From: Actinobacteria bacterium UBA2184
GTDB lineage: Bacteria > Actinomycetota > Coriobacteriia > Anaerosomatales > Anaerosomataceae
Length of the DNA: 23,299 bases
Reading direction: 5' to 3'
Assembly: GCA_002328745.1 (NCBI GenBank)
Contig: DCVQ01000020.1
Location: 28,907-52,205 of the forward strand
Shown: positions 15,782 to 23,042 of the stretch, in pieces
Layout of the letters: each line of letters opens with the position of its first letter
Position numbering within the stretch: the stretch's first letter is position 1
Notes under the pieces: generated by a model
What the model saw: the letters and a program-made list of their open reading frames with translations, nothing else
Told to the model about the DNA's origin: nothing
The model's database searches: none
Program-made: the position numbers and the translations under genes

Positions 15782-17428
15782 ATGTCGGGAGTGCCGGTGG
15801 TCAACGTCGCCTACCTCTGGTCGGACTTCCCCGAGATGCCACGGCTCGCCCGAAGGCTCGAGGAGACAATCGGCTGGCACCCCGTACTCTGGCTTGGCCA
15901 CGCCCACCTGCAGCAGGGCGTCCGCGAGGCGTTTCCGCAGACAGCCTGGCAGACGATATCTGACGCGTGGTTCGGTCTCCCGATCGAAGGCGTGAACTCC
16001 GCTCAGCCGTACGCACTCGACGCCGAGTGGTGGACCAGGCTGCAACCCTATCTGCCCCGCCTGATGAACCAGATGAACCGTTTCGGACCCGCCGATTACT
16101 TCCTGTACGACGAGAGGGAGGCGTTCGCTCGTAATCTGCTGCTCCGCTGGCACGAAGCGCTTACGGCAACAGCCGTGCAGGTCGCCTTTTTCGAGGAGTC
16201 CCCGAGCGTCCCGTTCAGCTACGCAGCTTATGCCGTCTGTTGCGAGCTCGACATCCCAACGGTGTCGCTCGTTCCTACCAAGGTATTCGATCTGTCTCTG
16301 CTCCGCGAGAAGATCGAGGCCCCGCCACTGCGCATCGGCGAGGAGTACGTCCACCGCCTTGAGGCCGGCGAGGATGTTGTCTTGACCCCCGAAGCCGCAG
16401 AAGCCATCGCTGGAGTTCGAGGTCACGCTGACTTCCGCCACCTCAACGAGATGGCTCTCGCTGAGCGCGAGCGCCAGACCCGCGCGGAGCTCGAAGTCCT
16501 TCAGGGCCTGGTTCGGGACGACCACGCATCGCCCGCAACTCGACTCGCCTTGCGGACCCGCTGGTTTGCGACCAAGGCCCTGCATGCCTTCAATGTGCTG
16601 AAGTGGCCGCTGTTCGTCAGCAATGCGGTCAAGACGATCCGGGCTCTTCGGGCTCGAGTCCATGCACCCTGGAAGGCCCCCGATCAGCCTATCGATGCTG
16701 GCGTTTGGACCGGAGCGCGCGTTAGGCGTTACTGGAAGGACGCAGCTCGCATGAAACGGCAGCTGCGCCTTGACTACGAACGACGGTGTGAACACCCTGA
16801 CTTCGCGAACGACCGCTACGTCTACTTCCCTCTTCACTACCGGCCGGAACGGACGAGCAACCCCGACGGCGGAGTCTTCTACGATCAGATCATCCCGCTG
16901 ATGATGGTGAGCGCGGCACTCCCCGACGGGTGGAAGCTATACGTGAAGGAACACGGCGTTCAGTTCAACACGACCATGTCTGGTGAGTGTGGACGAACTC
17001 CAGCGTATTACGACCAGATAGCCCGCTTGCGCGGAGTGAAGTTCATCCCCCACGAAACGCCGAGCAAAGATCTCGTGCTCCACGCGCAGGCGGTGGCGTC
17101 TATCACGGGAACGGTATGCTGGGAGGCGGCGCTTCTCGGCAAGCCCGGCATGCACTTCGGGTATCCGTGGTACGAGAGCTGTCCGGGTACGGTGAGAGTC
17201 GGATCCGAGAACGACGTGCGGGCTGTTCTCTCGAGCCTGCAGGAGCACACTGCCACGGAGGCGCAGATCGAAGCATGGCACGCCGCGCTGGATGACGCCG
17301 GCTGTCACTTCGAGTTCAATGCCTGGCAGCGGTTTCCCGGAGCGCTCTCCGCTGAGACCCAGCTCCAGGGTCTCGCCTCAGCACTTGAGTGGTGGCATAC
17401 GACTATTACGGAGATTCCTGAGGACTGA
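15782..17428 (+). CDS. Capsule-polysaccharide-synthesis-like protein, probable glycosyltransferase
   Basis: A 548-residue protein. Its C-terminal half resembles Kps/Lip-type capsule synthesis proteins: YVYFPLHYRPERT from residue 346, LYVKEHGVQ, then VKFIPHETPSKDLVLHA and ITGTVCWEAALLGKP from residue 441. The last two match the donor-binding side of GT-B-like capsule transferases. The N-terminal half (1-250) has the acceptor-type pattern FFEESPSVPFSYAAYAVC and is less conserved. It is therefore likely a soluble or peripheral cytoplasmic glycosyltransferase; the sugar is unknown (some relatives transfer Kdo). The start is not well supported: no good ribosome site precedes ATG 15782, and GTG 15791 is possible. 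It is the only gene on its strand between two divergent blocks. An imperfect hairpin follows its stop. Confidence 0.75.
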   Translation: MSGVPVVNVAYLWSDFPEMPRLARRLEETIGWHPVLWLGHAHLQQGVREAFPQTAWQTISDAWFGLPIEGVNSAQPYALDAEWWTRLQPYLPRLMNQMNRFGPADYFLYDEREAFARNLLLRWHEALTATAVQVAFFEESPSVPFSYAAYAVCCELDIPTVSLVPTKVFDLSLLREKIEAPPLRIGEEYVHRLEAGEDVVLTPEAAEAIAGVRGHADFRHLNEMALAERERQTRAELEVLQGLVRDDHASPATRLALRTRWFATKALHAFNVLKWPLFVSNAVKTIRALRARVHAPWKAPDQPIDAGVWTGARVRRYWKDAARMKRQLRLDYERRCEHPDFANDRYVYFPLHYRPERTSNPDGGVFYDQIIPLMMVSAALPDGWKLYVKEHGVQFNTTMSGECGRTPAYYDQIARLRGVKFIPHETPSKDLVLHAQAVASITGTVCWEAALLGKPGMHFGYPWYESCPGTVRVGSENDVRAVLSSLQEHTATEAQIEAWHAALDDAGCHFEFNAWQRFPGALSAETQLQGLASALEWWHTTITEIPED

Positions 17429-17704
17429 CGGTCCGACCGCGGTGCCCAAGTGTTCGCACGGCTGGGCACCATCGAACGTCTGTTAGGAAGAGATCGGACA
17501 GGTGTTGGAGGGCTACTGCATCAACCGGTTCGAGACCTTAGCCGCGCTGACGGGATACGAGTGAGACAGCCTCACCTGGCCGCGCAGCCCGGACCTCGCC
17601 AGCGAGCGCTCGGCATGCTCGGTTCGACACTCGTCGCGATCGCCGTCGCGGGCCTGTCGAGCGATCGCAAGAGTCCCTTCGTCGCGTAAGCGGAGGTCAG
17701 CTGC
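17429..17704. other. Longest gap between genes, no convincing gene
   Basis: After the hairpin at 17441-17470 the sequence holds a 79-codon frame (17450-17689) without ribosome site or recognisable domains. Its end (GSTLVAIAVAGLSSD) is mildly membrane-like and stops just before the ribosome site of the methyltransferase. It could be a decayed gene or a long leader; I do not call it coding. Confidence 0.4.
17441..17470 (+). terminator. Stem-loop 12 bases after the capsule-type gene, possible terminator
   Basis: GGTGCCCA (17441-17448) pairs perfectly with TGGGCACC (17463-17470), and the 14-base loop contains a nested GTG-TTCG-CAC. No T-run follows, so it may be an mRNA-end or stabilising structure rather than a standard intrinsic terminator. 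Confidence 0.42.
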
Positions 17705-18442
17705 ATGGACGAACACCTGCTCTTGAGCTTCGCCGATCTCGAGCGCTCGCACTGGTGGTTCACCGTGCGGCGCCGGATCGTCAGTGAGGCCGTCGGCGCT
17801 CTGGGCGTGAGCGGATCCCTCTCGATTCTCGAAGTCGGTTGCGGAGTCGGCGGCATGCTCGGCGAGTTGCGGACACGATTCCCCGAGGCCCGCGTCTGCG
17901 GAGTCGAGCCGAACGATGCGGCCGCCGCGATTGCGCGCGGGTACGGATGCCCCGTCGATCGTGGCACCTTCGAACACCTCCCGGCGGCGGACGCGTCCGT
18001 CGACCTCCTGGTGGCGCTGGACGTCCTAGAACACTGCGAGGACGACTCTGCGGCGCTTGCCGAGGCGCATCGCGTGCTCCTGCCGGGTGCCCCGCTCGTG
18101 CTCACGGTACCGGCGCTGCCGTCGCTGTGGAGCCAGCACGATGACGACAATCGCCACTTCCGCCGCTACACCAAACGGACGCTGCGCGATGCGATCGCGG
18201 ACTCAGGGCTGGTCATCGAACGGATCACGTACTTCAACGGGCTCCTCCTGCCGGTCGCCTACCCCGCACGCCATCTTGCGCGCGTGACGGGCTGGAGGAA
18301 GGCGCTCGGAGTGGGCAGGCCGCCGGCGCCGCTCAACGCACTGCTGAAAGCGATCTTCTCGGTCGAGCGCGTCCTGCTGCGCCGTACGGACCTCCCCGCC
18401 GGCATGTCGCTTCTCGCGATCGTCCGCAAACCGGAGGCGTGA
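17705..18442 (+). CDS. Class I SAM-dependent methyltransferase
   Basis: A 245-residue Rossmann methyltransferase. It begins with the ERSHWWFTVRRRIV segment common in methyltransferases of polysaccharide loci, followed by motif I ILEVGCGVGG (41-50), the acidic residue in VCGVEPND, and motif IV-like LVALDVLEHCEDD. RHFRRYTKRTLRDAI and TYFNGLLLPVAYPAR follow, the latter a hydrophobic helix that may touch the membrane. It probably methylates a sugar hydroxyl or a polyprenyl-linked glycan, but the substrate cannot be read. ATG 17705 is preceded by GGAGGT at about eight bases, one of the best ribosome sites in the window. It is convergent with legB, 24 bases apart. Confidence 0.88.
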   Translation: MDEHLLLSFADLERSHWWFTVRRRIVSEAVGALGVSGSLSILEVGCGVGGMLGELRTRFPEARVCGVEPNDAAAAIARGYGCPVDRGTFEHLPAADASVDLLVALDVLEHCEDDSAALAEAHRVLLPGAPLVLTVPALPSLWSQHDDDNRHFRRYTKRTLRDAIADSGLVIERITYFNGLLLPVAYPARHLARVTGWRKALGVGRPPAPLNALLKAIFSVERVLLRRTDLPAGMSLLAIVRKPEA

Positions 18443-18466
18443 GGCGGGCGTCCCCTGCGCATCCGC

Positions 18467-19462
18467 CTACACGGTGTAGCCGAGCTTGTACCCGGCGCGG
18501 TTGACGGGATCGGAGAACCACTCGGCGGTGCGCGTGAGCCCCTCGCGGAGCGACACTCGCGGCGTCCAGCCCGAGAGCGATTTCGCAAGCGAGTTGTCGG
18601 AGAGCAGCCGCTCGACCTCGCTCTTCTCGGGACGCTGGCGCGCGTCCTCGGACACGATCGGCACCTCCCTGTCCACGATCTCCATGAGCAGCTTGGCGAG
18701 GTCGCCGATCGAGATCTCGTCGCCCACGCCGAGGTTCACGTCGCGCCCAACAGCGTCGTCGCACTCGCCGAGCGCGATGAAGCCTGACGCCGAGTCGGTC
18801 GCGTACGTGAGGTCGCGCGTCGGGTGGAGCGCGCCGAGGTGCAACTCCTCAGCGCCGGCCATCAGCTGCGTGATGATCGTGGGGATCACGGCGCGCGCCG
18901 ACTGCCGCGGGCCGTAGGTGTTGAAGGGGCGCACGATCGTGACCGGCAGCCCGAAACTGCGGTAGAACGACTCGGCCATGGCATCGGCGCCGATCTTCGA
19001 CGCCGAGTACGGCGACTGGCCCTGGCGCGGGTGCTTCTCGTCGATCGGCACGTACTGCGCGGTGCCGTAGACCTCGCTCGTGCTCGTCACCACGACGCGC
19101 TCCAACTCGAAGTCTCGTGCGGCCTGTAGCACGTTCAGCGTGCCCTTCACGTTGGTGTCCACATAGCTGTCGGGTGAGTGGTACGAGAACGGGATACCGA
19201 TGAGCGCAGCAAGGTGGAAGACCACGTCGGCGCCGGCGAGCGCGGTGCGCACGCCGTGCGGATCGCGGATGTCGCCCATGAAGACGTCCACGGCATCCAT
19301 CACGCCGGCAGGGACGGTGTCGAGCCAGCCCCACGAGTTGAACGAGTTGTAGTAGCAAAAAGCCGTGACGTCGGCGCCATGCGCGACCAGTGCCTCCACC
19401 AGATGACTTCCGATAAAGCCATCGGCGCCCGTGACGAGCACCTTCTTGCCCTTCAGTTCCAC
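18467..19462 (-). CDS. legB: LegB-type NAD-dependent 4,6-dehydratase
   Basis: A 331-residue extended SDR with TGADGFIGS at residues 11-19, NSFNSWGWLD, GDIRDPHGVRTAL, IPFSYHSPDSYVDTN, STSEVYGTAQYVPI, YSASK (Tyr152, Lys156) and RPFNTYGPRQSARAVIPT. The NSWGWLD and SARAVIPT segments are hallmarks of LegB, which makes a 4-keto-6-deoxy-GlcNAc nucleotide early in legionaminic acid or bacillosamine-type routes. No aminotransferase (LegC), acetyltransferase or NeuB-like synthase is seen in the window, so either partners lie outside or the product is used in another way. I chose GTG 19462 with GGAGGG four bases upstream; the longer frame starts with TTG at 19495 and has no ribosome site. Confidence 0.83.
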   Translation of the reverse strand: MELKGKKVLVTGADGFIGSHLVEALVAHGADVTAFCYYNSFNSWGWLDTVPAGVMDAVDVFMGDIRDPHGVRTALAGADVVFHLAALIGIPFSYHSPDSYVDTNVKGTLNVLQAARDFELERVVVTSTSEVYGTAQYVPIDEKHPRQGQSPYSASKIGADAMAESFYRSFGLPVTIVRPFNTYGPRQSARAVIPTIITQLMAGAEELHLGALHPTRDLTYATDSASGFIALGECDDAVGRDVNLGVGDEISIGDLAKLLMEIVDREVPIVSEDARQRPEKSEVERLLSDNSLAKSLSGWTPRVSLREGLTRTAEWFSDPVNRAGYKLGYTV

Positions 19463-19508
19463 ATCGCCCTCCGGATCGCGACTGCCGACAACCAATCCTA
19501 ACAGGGTT

Positions 19509-19529
19509 GCCGCGCGGAGACAGCGCGGC
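19509..19529. repeat. Inverted repeat between galU and legB
   Basis: GCCGCGC (19509-19515) and GCGCGGC (19523-19529) form a perfect 7-base stem with a 7-base loop in the 96-base gap. A TAGGAT on the minus strand (19500-19495) follows and may be a weak -10 for legB. The stem may end or attenuate galU reading or act as an operator; no T-run is present. Confidence 0.4.
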
Positions 19530-19558
19530 CGCGCCGACTGGCGTCCCGTAGGACGAAG

Positions 19559-20410
19559 CTACCCCAGCATCTTCGTGAGGCTCTCGCGCAGCTGCGCGCC
19601 GTACTCTTCGCTCTCGAGCGCGAAGGCCACGTTGGTCTCGATCCACGAGAGGATGTTGCCGGTGTCGTACCCCGGGCAGTCCATCGTGACCGCGTAGATG
19701 TCCTCATGCTTCAGGAGCTCCTTGAGCGCGTCGGTCAGCTGGATCTCATCGCCCCGACCGGCGTCGATGTGCGGCAGGATCTCCATGACCTTCGGCGTGA
19801 GCAGATACCGTCCGAAGATGGCGAGGTTCGAGGGCGCCTCGTTGACCGGCGGCTTCTCGACCAGGTCGGTGACCTTCCACACGCCCGGCTCGACCTCGTG
19901 ACCGGCGATCACGCCGTAGCGGCTCACGAACTGCTGCTCGACAGGCTCGACCGCAAGCACCGAGGCGCCGTACTTCTCGTGGATCTCGGCAAGCTTCGGA
20001 AGGCAGTCGCCCTTGGGCACGATCACGTCGCCGAGCATGACGAAGAACGGCTGATCGAGCGTATGTGGGGCACCGCACAGCACGGCGTGCCCCAGACCAC
20101 GTGGGCGACCCTGGCGGACGTAGAAGACGTTGGCCAGATCGGGGATGTTGCGGATCTGGCGAAGCTTCTCGATGTTGCCCGAGCGCTCGAGCAGATCCTC
20201 GAGTTCCACCGAGCGGTCGAAGTGATCCTCGATCGCGCGCTTACCGCGACCGGTGACGACGAGCACGTCGCTCACCCCGCCAGCGACGGCCTCTTCGACC
20301 ACGTACTGGATCACCGGCTTGCCCACCACCGGCAACATCTCTTTCGGCTGCTCCTTGGTGGCAGGCAGGAACCGGGTCCCGAGCCCAGCCGCGGGAACGA
20401 TCGCCTTCAT
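19559..20410 (-). CDS. galU: UTP--glucose-1-phosphate uridylyltransferase
   Basis: A 283-residue nucleotidyltransferase. The N-terminal signature AAGLGTRFLPATK is at residues 7-19, followed by EMLPVVGKPVIQYVVEEAV, LGDVIVPKGDCL, LVEKPPVNEAPSNLAIFGRYL and the terminal part FALESEEYG. The family makes UDP-glucose from UTP and glucose-1-phosphate and is near-universal in envelope biosynthesis. Here it supplies the 4-epimerase gene and the transferases. ATG 20410 is chosen with GAGGG six bases upstream; ten extra codons upstream lack support. It has its own promoter-like sequence at 20501-20528 and is separated from legB by 96 bases, so it may be transcribed alone or with legB. Confidence 0.95.
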   Translation of the reverse strand: MKAIVPAAGLGTRFLPATKEQPKEMLPVVGKPVIQYVVEEAVAGGVSDVLVVTGRGKRAIEDHFDRSVELEDLLERSGNIEKLRQIRNIPDLANVFYVRQGRPRGLGHAVLCGAPHTLDQPFFVMLGDVIVPKGDCLPKLAEIHEKYGASVLAVEPVEQQFVSRYGVIAGHEVEPGVWKVTDLVEKPPVNEAPSNLAIFGRYLLTPKVMEILPHIDAGRGDEIQLTDALKELLKHEDIYAVTMDCPGYDTGNILSWIETNVAFALESEEYGAQLRESLTKMLG

Positions 20411-20472
20411 GACTCGCCCTCTTCCCTCTGTAGTGAGCAACGCGCCGTGCGCCGCGCCCAGTACGCAGTTGT

Positions 20473-20492
20473 GGCGCGGAGGTCTCCGCGCC
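20473..20492. repeat. Strong inverted repeat in the galU leader
   Basis: GGCGCGGAG (20473-20481) and CTCCGCGCC (20484-20492) are a perfect 9-base inverted repeat with 2 bases between. It begins about where galU transcription would begin if the promoter at 20501-20528 is right, so it could be an operator for a dimeric repressor or a hairpin at the 5' end of the mRNA. Confidence 0.5.
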
Positions 20493-20500
20493 GTACGCCT

Positions 20501-20528
20501 AGCCTACACCAGGGGTCCGGTACGTCAA
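20501..20528 (-). promoter_or_regulatory. Putative galU promoter
   Basis: On the minus strand TTGACG (20528-20523) and TAGGCT (20506-20501) stand 16 bases apart, close to a sigma-70-like consensus. The start of transcription would be near 20494, giving a leader of about 84 bases before ATG 20410. The -35 begins 19 bases after the hemL stop. Confidence 0.55.
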
Positions 20529-20547
20529 TCGCTCCGACGCCCCGATC

Positions 20548-21831
20548 CTACAGCCCGGCAAGCACCTCGGCCGCCGACGACGTCATCGCGTCGATGTCGT
20601 CGTCGGTGTGCGCCAGCCCCACGAACGTGGCCTCGAACTGGCTCGGCGCGAGCACGATGCCGCGATCGAGCATGCCGCGGAAGTAGCGGGCGTAGCGGTC
20701 GGTGTCGCTGGTGGATGCGGTGGGCCAGTCGCGCACCGTTTCGGCGGTGAAGAACATGCACGCCATCGCACCCACGCGGGTCAGGAAGGCGTCGACGCCC
20801 GCGGCATCCACGGCCGCCCGCAGCCCCGCCTCGAGCCTCGCGCCCTTGCGCTCGAGCTCGTCGTAGACGCCGGGCTTCGCGAGCTCGGCCATGAGCGCGA
20901 GGCCCGCGACCATCGCGATCGGGTTGCCGGAGAGCGTGCCTGCCTGGTACACGGGGCCCACCGGCGCGAGATGCTCCATGATCTCCCGCTTGCCGCCGAA
21001 CGCGCCCACAGGGAACCCGCCGCCGATGATCTTGCCGAGCGTGGTGAGGTCGGGCATCACGCCATAGCGCTCCTGCGCGCCGCCGCGCGCGACGCGGAAG
21101 CCGGTGATGACCTCGTCGAAGATGAGCACCGCGCCGTTCGCAGTGCAGGCATCGCGCAGACCCTGCAGGAAGCCCTCGGCGGGCGGAACGACGCCCATGT
21201 TGCCGGCAACCGGCTCCACGATGATCGCCGCGATCTGGTCGGGGTACTTCGCGAACGCCTCGGCGATCGCGCCGAGGTCGTTATAGGGCAGCACGATCGT
21301 GTCGGCCACGGCGCCCTTCGTGACGCCGGGGGTTCCGGGGATGTTGAGCGTGAGCAGGCCGCTGCCGGCCGCGGCGAGCAGCGCGTCGGAGTGGCCGTGG
21401 TAGTTGCCGTCGAACTTGATGAACTTCTCGCGCCCGGTGTAGCCGCGCGCGAGGCGGATGGCGCTCATCGTGGCCTCGGTGCCGCTGGAGACCATGCGCA
21501 CCATCTCGATGGACGGCACGGCCTCGATGACAGCCTCGGCGGCGCGGATCTCGATCTCTGTGGGCGCCCCGTAGCTCGTGCCGTGATCGAGCTGCTCGCG
21601 GACCGCATCCAGCACCACATCGGGCGCGTGGCCAAGGATCATGGGGCCCCACGACGCCACGAAGTCGATGTACTCGTTGCCGTCGGCGTCCCACACGCGC
21701 GAGCCTTTGGCGCGCTCGTAGAACAGCGGATCGATGCCCACGCTCTTGAAGGCGCGCACCGGCGAGTTCACGCCGCCGGGGATCACGCGCTGCGCGCGGG
21801 CGAAGAGGTCCGAGGAGTGTGCGTGCTGCAT
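20548..21831 (-). CDS. hemL: Glutamate-1-semialdehyde 2,1-aminomutase
   Basis: A 427-residue class III aminotransferase fold enzyme. Motifs are PGGVNSPVRAFKSVG, the Gly-rich VSSGTEATMSAIRLARG, FDEVITGFRVARGG and TTLGKIIGGGFPVGAFGG, where Lys267 should hold pyridoxal phosphate. It moves the amino group of glutamate-1-semialdehyde to give 5-aminolevulinate, the first committed tetrapyrrole of the C5 route. I chose ATG 21831 (MQHAHSSDLFARAQ); the frame extends to 21903 but adds 24 residues with no family similarity. An AAAGGGG lies about ten bases before the ATG. It follows the siroheme decarboxylase gene by 176 bases on the same strand, with a promoter-like sequence between. Confidence 0.95.
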   Translation of the reverse strand: MQHAHSSDLFARAQRVIPGGVNSPVRAFKSVGIDPLFYERAKGSRVWDADGNEYIDFVASWGPMILGHAPDVVLDAVREQLDHGTSYGAPTEIEIRAAEAVIEAVPSIEMVRMVSSGTEATMSAIRLARGYTGREKFIKFDGNYHGHSDALLAAAGSGLLTLNIPGTPGVTKGAVADTIVLPYNDLGAIAEAFAKYPDQIAAIIVEPVAGNMGVVPPAEGFLQGLRDACTANGAVLIFDEVITGFRVARGGAQERYGVMPDLTTLGKIIGGGFPVGAFGGKREIMEHLAPVGPVYQAGTLSGNPIAMVAGLALMAELAKPGVYDELERKGARLEAGLRAAVDAAGVDAFLTRVGAMACMFFTAETVRDWPTASTSDTDRYARYFRGMLDRGIVLAPSQFEATFVGLAHTDDDIDAMTSSAAEVLAGL

Positions 21832-21874
21832 GGCGGAAGCGCCCCTTTCGGGAGGTACGGACAGCCGAGAGCAG

Positions 21875-21903
21875 AGTATATCAGGCGGGCATCTCGTGCT
21901 CAT
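21875..21903 (-). promoter_or_regulatory. Putative hemL promoter
   Basis: TATACT on the minus strand (21880-21875) is a strong -10. With a 17-base spacer the -35 place holds ATGAGC (21903-21898), a weak match. A start near 21868 gives a 37-base leader. Confidence 0.45.
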
Positions 21904-21933
21904 CGCTCCGTGGGTGAGCCGTGGGCGGGGCGG

Positions 21934-21981
21934 GGGTGACCGAAGCGAGTCACTTCCGAAGGCTACGAGCGAAGGTCACCC
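21934..21981. repeat. Long-loop inverted repeat between the siroheme decarboxylase gene and hemL
   Basis: GGGTGACC (21934-21941) and GGTCACCC (21974-21981) form a perfect 8-base stem around 32 bases that hold two similar short segments (CGAAGCGAG and CGAGCGAAG). It lies 27 bases after the decarboxylase stop. It may be a 3' end structure or an operator; no T-run is present. Confidence 0.4.
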
Positions 21982-22007
21982 TCGGCCGCCCGCGACGCGA
22001 CCGTCAG

Positions 22008-22994
22008 CTACTCCCCTTCGGCGAAGTACCGCATCGGCCCGCGGTGGAACTCGCGGAGCGGGAACGCGATGCGCGGCGCGTCGAGATCGGCCACCGCGCC
22101 CATGCGCGCGATCGTCTGGTCCAGCGTGGAGCGGTCGGGCGCCTCCACCAGCGCAAGCGCGGCGGGACCGGCGCCGGGCACGCGGCGCTCGAAGGAGTGC
22201 AGCACCTCGGGGAAGGAGCCGAGCGCGGTGCAGGCCGCGGCGATGTCGGTGGCCCCGAGCCAGACGGTGAGCGCGAGGCGCCACGGCTCCTCCCGCATCC
22301 GCAGAGTCGCCGCGATACCCCGCACCCCGCCGGCCGCGACCAGCCCCCTGGTGGTTTCGAGCGCCCAGCGCTCGTCGATGTCGTAGCCGCACTCGCCGAG
22401 CGTGATCGCAAGATCGGAGAACGGACGCTCGGCCAGCGGGAAGTCGCCCTGCAGCAACCGGAGCAGCGCCTTCTCATCGCGGTCCAGCGTGGCGGTGGCG
22501 TCACTGTCCGGATCGGCGTCCACCGGCTCCGGCGCGCCGTCCGCGTCGAACGCGGCGGTCACTTTGAAGCGCTCGTCCGGCAGCACGCGGTAACGGTCGT
22601 TCGCGCCCACGCGCGAGGCCAGGTCGCTCTCGGCGATGTCGAGGCGCGCGCGCGACGGGGCGACGATCACGTACCACAGGCGGTACCGGTCATCGATCTC
22701 GAAGACGTGCGTGACACACGGCACCGCCGCGATCTCGGCGGCCGCCTGCTCGACCCCGTCCTCCGGCACGGCCACGGCACCGAGCGACGCGTGATAGCCG
22801 AGAGCGACGGGCGAGAACGACGCCCCCACCCGCCTGAGCGCCCGCGCCTCGCGCAGCTGCCGCGCGGAGGCGACCACCTCGGCGCCGGGCATGCCGAGCG
22901 CCGCGCCGATATCGGCGTAGGGGCGGAGCGAGAGCGGAAGGCCCCCCGCGAGCGCGGCGGTCAGTCGCGCCGCGGTATCGTCAGGCACGTGCAT
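22008..22994 (-). CDS. ahbAB: Fused AhbA/AhbB-like siroheme decarboxylase
   Basis: A 328-residue protein made of two copies of the Lrp/AsnC-like unit of AhbA and AhbB, about residues 1-155 and 165-328, joined by a Glu/Asp/Pro-rich linker. First half: LPLSLRPYADIGAALGM, RRVGASFSPVALGYHASLGAVA, VTHVFEIDDRYRLWYVI. Second half: FPLAERPFSDLAITLGE and the tail LREFHRGPMRYF, which is the AhbB-type ending. AhbA and AhbB normally are separate chains of about 150-170 residues that form a heterodimer and decarboxylate siroheme to 12,18-didecarboxysiroheme. Here one chain would carry both. The family pattern H-N-Y-x-R ... Y-N-L-W is altered in the first half (H kept, R lost), and in the second the segment after LHSFERR lacks WPYN. 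ATG 22994 has GGAGGA five bases upstream. Confidence 0.85.
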   Translation of the reverse strand: MHVPDDTAARLTAALAGGLPLSLRPYADIGAALGMPGAEVVASARQLREARALRRVGASFSPVALGYHASLGAVAVPEDGVEQAAAEIAAVPCVTHVFEIDDRYRLWYVIVAPSRARLDIAESDLASRVGANDRYRVLPDERFKVTAAFDADGAPEPVDADPDSDATATLDRDEKALLRLLQGDFPLAERPFSDLAITLGECGYDIDERWALETTRGLVAAGGVRGIAATLRMREEPWRLALTVWLGATDIAAACTALGSFPEVLHSFERRVPGAGPAALALVEAPDRSTLDQTIARMGAVADLDAPRIAFPLREFHRGPMRYFAEGE

Positions 22995-23042
22995 GTGTGT
23001 CCTCCGGGGCCGACGCGCGGCCCGTGTGGGTTGAGATCGGTA

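Noticed and set aside
15638..16837. 399-codon minus-strand frame opposite the capsule-type transferase
   Set aside because: It has no family motif or ribosome site, and the plus-strand frame holds conserved capsule-synthesis motifs.
20608..21939. 443-codon plus-strand frame opposite hemL
   Set aside because: It is antisense to an unmistakable hemL and rich in Ala, Arg, Gly and His as mirrored codons give.
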